DNA of 64,000 nucleotides, taken from Magnaporthiopsis rhizophila. Taxonomy: Eukaryota > Ascomycota > Sordariomycetes > Magnaporthales > Magnaporthaceae. Positions 58,392 through 64,000 of the stretch are shown piece after piece (position 1 is the first letter of the stretch; the number at the start of each line of letters is the position of its first letter). A program made the position numbers and the translations under genes. The stretch is taken from assembly GCA_003049465.1 (NCBI GenBank), contig PYSS01000071.1, forward strand, positions 1-64,000. Direction: 5' to 3'. The notes under the pieces are model-generated. The model was not told the DNA's origin, searched no databases, and worked only from the letters and a program-made list of their open reading frames with translations.

Positions 58392-60505
58392 ATGTCCAGC
58401 AACCGCAAGCGTGTTCGCAAATACACGCCGCCACGGCGCAACGAACCGACCACTCCGGCGAGGACCCAGCGGCCCAGGCTGATCACCAGCAGCTTGCCTC
58501 CGCCCGAAAGCTTTGTCCCGCCGCCGCAGCTGGTGCCGACGCCCGACAGCCAGAATGTGTACAACATGATGCGCGAAGCCGCCATGGCCGACCGTTTGAC
58601 CGCACCCTCGGTTCGGTCAACAGCCATGTCGCGCAGTCCCTCCGCCGCCAGCTCCACCTCGCTCAACAACGGCATGGACGGCATGAGAGTGCACGACTCC
58701 CCATCGCCCAACACCAGACGGCAAAGGAAACAGCCCAAGCGTACTGGGCCCCTTGCTGAACCGGCCAAGCTGAAGGCGGCCTTCTTGCGCAAAATCGGCG
58801 CGTGCGTTGACTGCCGTGGCCGCAAAGTTACGGTGCGCAGGCATGAGAAGGATGTTGTTGCCCCGTCCCCCTATTAAGCCTATATACTAACAAAGGAGCA
58901 CTCGTGATATGGATGCAGTGCGACCTCAACCACCACGACCTCAGGCTGTTCGACCAAGGATACAGGAACCGAGTCCATTTGCCACACAGCCACCAGGATT
59001 TCTACAAGCAGATGAAATCCCCACCGGGGGCCCCCTCCATCGACCTCTCAGGCCTTCTGGCCCCAGACGGCCCGCCATCAAAAACCAGCTTCACGCCCTT
59101 GGACAACTTGCCGCATGACCTCCTTGGGGTTGGCGGGGCCCAGGGGTTCCACCAGCCCAGCGCTCCCCCGCAGCAAATGGTAACGGATGAACTCGACAAC
59201 ATTTTGTGGGAGGAGGGGCTTCTCGGCAGCAGCGCCGTGTCGCCCGGCACGGCTTTGTCTCCCGCCTCGCCCATGCTACAGCATCATGGGCTGGCGTCTC
59301 CCATCTCGCCGGGGGCTGTGGGTGGTGGTCAGCAGCTCTTCAACAACCCCATCTCGCCCCTCCCGTCGCCAACCAGATCGTTACCGGCGGCCCAGAGCCC
59401 ATCTCGACTCGTTGGATTCGGCGACGTCGCACAGCAGCCCACCTGCATCGCCATCGGCCGACTGGTCAACAACATGGGGCCGTGGGAGTGTCAGGGGGGT
59501 CATTATGGAGGCGGCCCACCCTCTGTGACATCCTTTTCGAACGCTTCGACTGTTCCGGACTTGTGCCGCCGCCAGCATGGGACCCTGCGGGAACTGCTGC
59601 GGCACTACGAGCTGGAGCATGGCAGGTACCAGCGTTTGGAAAAGCCTTTCATGTTCAAATGCTCGGGCTGCGAGTTCCTCAGCGAACACGAGGGTCTGCA
59701 GCAGTGCCCGCACTGCCCGTTGACGCTGGCCAGCGGTCGTCTTTGGTGGGAGAAGTGGTATTACGGATCCACTCTCGGGTCGACGAGTCTCGCGGCAGAA
59801 CGTGTCACCGCGGTGCCGAGCGGAGGGGGTCCTTTCTCTTTCAGCGCCGGGTCTGGCTTCTCGCCGTCCTCCCAACTGTCGTACGGCTCGGGGGGCCACT
59901 CCAACTGGCTGCACCCGCAACGGCAATACTATTTCGGAGCGGATGGCCGTGGACGCCAGCGAAGGGACAACAAGGATGGAGGTGGCGGGTCTGTGGTGTC
60001 CGAAAAAGACCGAGACGATCTCGAAAGCGAGCCTCGGGCCACAAGATCTGTTGCATGCCCCCTCCGCCACCTAGTGCCGGCCACGCTCGATCCCATGTGC
60101 CACTCGCCCGTGGACAAGACGTGCGACTGGCGCCAGCAGCAGCCCAGCCGCAGCCCGAGCCGCCGGCGCAGCCGCAGTCGATCGTGTGTGCCGCCTCCCT
60201 TGACCCCCTCGGCCTGTCCGCTCTCGGCGGCCGGCAGACCCGCGGCGGCGCTGCTCCTGGCTGTCGGCCGCTGGCTTTTGGCTCTCTTGCTGGCCGCCTT
60301 GCTCGTGTGCGTCTTTGCGCTCACATCTTCCGGGGCCTCTGGTGCGGCCCGTCATGGCAACGTGGACGGACTCGGCCCGCTTTGGTGCAACCTCTTGTGC
60401 ACCTGGGTCCTCTTGGCCGCGGGCGGGCTTCTGGGGGCCTGGATCCTGAGCACGGCGGGCGTGGGGGTGGATGAGGATGCACCGAACCTGGTTACTGTTG
60501 TGTGA
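58392..60505 (+). CDS. Membrane-anchored zinc-binding protein with half Zn-cluster motif
   Basis: Two exons (58392..58832 and 58919..60505; intron GTGCGC with TACTAAC branch point and GCAG acceptor) give 675 residues. The basic N-terminus leads to ACVDCRGRKVT|CDLNHHDLRLF, in which Cys138, Cys141 and Cys148 form CX2CX6C, the first half of a fungal Zn2Cys6 cluster. The motif is completed only by splicing, and a His-rich segment follows instead of the second half. A disordered Ser/Pro middle comes next, then a second probable zinc region: C363, RHYELEH (His376, His381) and the pairs C395/C398 and C410/C413. Two hydrophobic helices (about 590-614 and 634-660) lie near the C-terminus. This suggests a membrane-tethered regulator or an organelle-membrane zinc protein (inference). 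I do not know the family name. Confidence 0.75.
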
Positions 60506-61520
60506 GTTTTTGCTTGCAAGTCTACTGTTGTTTCCCTTGGCTCTTACATTTGTTCATGTATTTCATACCAAGTGCCTGCTCTTGTTAATGGGCTGCTGCG
60601 CCGAGGGCTGGAGAGGACTCCAATTGCTGCCCCTGTCCCAGGATCCGGGGATCCCTGTAGTCTATGTGCCAAGCCGTGGAGCTAAGCGGCTGGGCCGATC
60701 TTGGCTGGGAGATCAACCTTGCGGGGAGCCTTGTAATTGGACTGGATCTAGTCATATCCATCTATGTACAGTACCCTGCACCTACCCTGCACCTACCCTG
60801 CACCTATATACCTCGGTCCATATTGTATCCAAATAAAAAATAAAAAAATAAACCGACAGCTTCCACTTTTGAGCAGCACTCGAGAGTGTGGGGGAACCAT
60901 TCATCCTGACTCATTGCCGGGCACGTGATGTGACTCTTGTCTGCTGCAGCTTCTGCTGACTTTCCGAGTCCACCTCTGACAGCCCCACCAAAGACCGAGC
61001 CAAACATCGCTTTCTCTCGCCGGAGCGGCCCCGACGCAGCCTGCAGATGGGGCCAAAGCCAGCCAATCACAGGCTCCAGCACCGCCCCTCTCCCCAACTC
61101 CTGCAGTCGCCATTGGCTGGAAAGTGGCACCGCGCTAGTCCCGTTCGAGCTCGCCGACGATTCTCAATCAAACCTTGGCGGGCCCTTTTCGACAATCGCT
61201 GCTGCGCCTTGCTCTGCTCGCTCGAGGCTGCCCGCTGCTGACATCAAATATCTGCTCATGACTCCCGACCGAGGGCCTTAGGAACCCTTCCCCGTCTTCT
61301 CTCGCTTTCCATCTTTGCTAATTGTCTCTCCATCTTTTTCGGAATTGAGTCTTGCCCATTGCAAACAGCTGCCGTTGTTAGCGGTTGGGTGAAGGCCCTT
61401 GTCAGCAACGACTACCCACCAAGCGTAGTCTCGAGTCTGCTGCCAGTGCCGTTTGGCAGCCAGCACGATACCAAACCTGGCCTCGTTTGCAGGGCAGAGT
61501 CCCCTGTCAGCAGTGCCATC
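60506..61520. other. Intergenic with 11-bp tandem repeat
   Basis: It contains three copies of TACCCTGCACC (60772-60804) in the likely 3' flank of the preceding gene, an A-rich AATAAAAAATAAAAAAATAAA stretch at about 60831-60851 (read in part) that could signal polyadenylation, and the upstream region and leader of the last gene. No other gene is supported. Confidence 0.55.
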
Positions 61521-64000
61521 ATGTCTTCACACAACTTAGCCCAGAACACGCCTCTCAACGGCTTCACAATCTTCCAGAGCACGCTCGGCGCCACCCTGCA
61601 GTTCGAGCCTGCTCTACAGTCCCCGGAGCTCGACGCAATGATTGATGCGTACGTGCCCGGCTCCGACACCATTCAGCAGAAGCGCGCCGCCATCTGTGTG
61701 GAGTTCTTCAGACATGCTGCCCAGACCGGTCAGACCAACAACTTGCGGCTGTTCTTCCCGGTGGTGCCAAACTCTTTCACCGCCGAGTCCCCGGCCTCGC
61801 TTGGCGACTCGGGCTGCGGGTCCGGCTTCAACGTGTCACCCGTCGTGCCCGACATGACCTGGGACGGCAGCTTTGCCATGGCCACTCCGACCACCCCTGC
61901 CACACCGGCAACTCCATCCTCTGTCTTCACTGCACCGAGCCAAAACCGCGTGACCAAGTCCAAGGCGGTCGGCTCTTCGTCTCGCAAGGCCGGCTCTCGG
62001 GCCGCGGCTGCCACAACCAATGACTTCTCGCACATCCCCGGCATGAAGATCCTGACCAAGGACGGCGTCGACGTCACTAACTCGGCGTCGAGGGGCTCCA
62101 AGACCAAGGCCATGCGCGAGCACGCCCACCTCATCCGCCTGCTCAAGGCCTGCGACAGCTGCAAGAAGAAGAAGGTGCGCTGCGACCCCTCGCACAAGAG
62201 GCGAGCCGTCGGTCCGGCACCGGCATCTGCCGCTGGCGAAACCACCAAGACCAAGAAGGCCAAGTCGGCCTCCCCTCCAGTGACGCCGCAGGCCGAGCCT
62301 GTCGCCCAGCAGGCGTCTTTTCAGGTCGCCTCGGCCGAGGCCGCTCCGTTCGAAGCCCAGATCGAGGCGCTTGACTCGTTCGATTGGGACAAGTGGATGC
62401 AGCCCGAGGACGACATCTTCTCGCTCCCTATCGACTGCAACTACACCGTCGACGACCTTGGCTTCCTCACCCCGAGCTCGGGATCCTCGGGCTCCCCGTC
62501 ACAAGGATTCAGCCCGACCACTACTACCACTACTACCACTACTACCACCGGGCTCACCACCTCCTTTGAGTCCCCTCATTCGTTTGCCGCTGGCGGCTTC
62601 GACCTCCAAGCTCCTCTGCTGCAACAGCCGCAGCTCCCGTACCTCTACAACGACGGCCACACCGGCGACTACGTCGACTTTACGCTCTACTCGCCAGCGT
62701 CGAGCTTCCTGGACGAGGAGCCGCAAGAGCTGCAATCTGCCGGACCCTCGCCCAGCAGCGCCTTCATCGGCTGGTCCGACAAGCCTACCACTACGGGTCA
62801 CGAGAGGATGGAGCACCAGGAGAGAGTAGAGAACCGCCAACCGCTTCAGCGCGTCCTCGGTGTCGCGCGCTGTGCTGTTCTCGATTGCGGGGCGTCCGAT
62901 CCAGATCGACCACGGGATGATCCAGGATCCTCTGGCAGAACGGTCGGACTCCGCGTCGCCAATCCCGGCAATTCACACTTTGCCGCTGCTCACAATAGCC
63001 TAGGCGGAGACGTGTCCGACCATGAGATTCTCCCCAGGACACCTGTGGCCGACTTCGCAACTCCTGAAGATGCCTCTTGCGGCCAAGACCTATATGGTGG
63101 TGGCAATGGCGGTAGCGGTGGCGGTACCGTACAATCACAACAGCAACCGGTCTCTGCGCTCGCCGGCACCGACGAGTCGAGACGAAAGCGAAAGGAGACG
63201 CGTGCCAAGAAGACGACGGTAAGAAAATCTTCTGGTCTCAGCCGCCATTTCAGTAAACTAACTCTCAACACAGCCCTCGCTCGACCAGCAATCATGGTTT
63301 AGGAGTGTGAGCAGCGACAGCCAACAACAAGCTCAGCCTCCGCCACAAGCCTCGGGCGCGCCTCAAGCTGCCCGGAGCTGTGCTGGCAACGGAAGATCTT
63401 CAGACATCAATGCTGGCTCCGTGCTGCACGGCAATCTCCCAGTCCCGGCCGATGCCATTCTCCATGCGTCTCTCGACTCGTGGATCGCCGCAGCCGCAGC
63501 GCCTCGCGACACCTCGCAGAGAGTGATCAGCAACCTCGCAGACGTGGTAACATCGTCGTGCGTCTCGGCGGCGCGGTCGACATCGAACTTCTCCTCCAGC
63601 ATCCAGTTGGAACTGAGGAGTTCGGCCATGTCGTCGCCAGCATCGTCGGACGTCGCGCGCTCGTCGTTGATTATCGCCAAGTCCTGCTACCCCACCGGTC
63701 AGGTGGACGCTAGGAGCACGGCAGTGATTTTCACTACGCAGCCCGCCTCGGTCGACCCCGTCGCTAATCACACATGCATCAGTTCCTCCAAATCGAGAAC
63801 CACAACGACAACAACAACAACAGCGAAGTCGACCGACACGCTTGCTCACCTCCCGCAGACATGGGCCTCGAAGCCGTCCGCAGCTGCGCCTCTGGATCAT
63901 GTGCCTGGTCCTCAAGTTGTCCTTCCTACCGGCAGCGTCTTTGCCAAGAACCTCTTCGGTTCTTGGCAGTCGTCTTGGGCCCTCCTGGCTCTGATCGGCT
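61521..64000 (+). CDS. Half Zn-cluster putative regulator, truncated by window end
   Basis: Exon 1 (61521..63218, 566 residues) joins exon 2 (63274 onward) through a 55-bp intron (GTAAGA, ACTAAC branch point, ACACAG). Exon 2 stays open to the last base, so at least 808 residues are encoded here and the 3' end is missing. Residues 204-227 contain LIRLLKACDSCKKKKVRCDPSH (read in part): Cys211, Cys214 and Cys221 in CX2CX6C followed by D and H, as in the preceding gene, without the second cysteine triad of a canonical Zn2Cys6 domain. Acidic, Thr-rich and Gln-rich stretches follow (ALDSFDWDKWMQPEDD, an 11-Thr run). The last visible residues (SWQSSWALLALIG) look like the start of a hydrophobic helix. 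The role is probably transcriptional regulation (inference). Confidence 0.7.

Noticed and set aside
59206..60474. 422-residue frame overlapping the membrane-anchored zinc protein
   Set aside because: Same-strand alternative frame, rich in Arg/Ala/Gly from GC bias; the other frame has zinc motifs and helices and links by splicing.
61359..61520. N-terminal extension of the last gene
   Set aside because: The extension starts at TTG, and the first in-frame ATG is 61521.

Overview
The window is nuclear DNA of a filamentous ascomycete (Pezizomycotina, most likely Sordariomycetes; inference). The grounds are short GT-AG introns with CTAAC/CTGAC-type branch points, GC-rich coding with strong third-position bias, single-gene transcription units, and a recognisable set of fungal genes: alpha-aminoadipate reductase, HAC1/HacA, Ssk1, Pex16, a Bot1p-family mitochondrial ribosomal protein and an Rvs167/Hob1-type BAR-SH3 protein. 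All exon joins below were made by hand, by matching splice consensus to reading frame. There is no transcript evidence behind them.

Layout. 1-12 kb: lys2 (minus), a short-chain dehydrogenase (minus), a divergently placed type-I-like glutamine synthetase (plus), and an omega/Ure2-like glutathione transferase (minus). 12-17 kb: pex16 (plus) and the unfolded-protein-response bZIP gene hac1 (minus), with a candidate 23-nt IRE1-type intron and two overlapping reading frames. 17-26 kb: long gene-poor DNA around a secreted short tyrosinase (minus, six exons, one of 18 nt). 26-34 kb: ssk1 (plus, with a repeated 5' leader), the mitoribosomal protein (plus), and a tyrosine phosphatase (minus) with an 851-bp intron. 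34-48 kb: gene-poor DNA with a small Cys-rich protein (minus), a four-helix MARVEL-like membrane protein (plus), an unrecognised three-exon gene in AT-rich DNA (minus), and an assembly gap. 48-64 kb: a large disordered protein (plus), the BAR-SH3 protein (minus, GC-AG intron), a stand-alone DUF2439/ZGRF1-N protein with tandem repeats (plus), and two consecutive plus-strand genes. Those two share a CX2CX6C-D half zinc cluster. The first has two C-terminal membrane helices and the second runs off the window end.

Most genes are unlinked housekeeping or signalling genes, and I see no secondary-metabolite cluster. The items that most deserve a second look are the dual-frame hac1 locus, the two adjacent half-zinc-cluster genes at 58.4-64 kb, the orphan gene at 43.1-43.9 kb, the stand-alone DUF2439 protein, and the diverged short duplications just downstream of several stop codons. 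Homopolymer A/T tracts of 19-44 bases are frequent, and both assembly gaps sit in such tracts.
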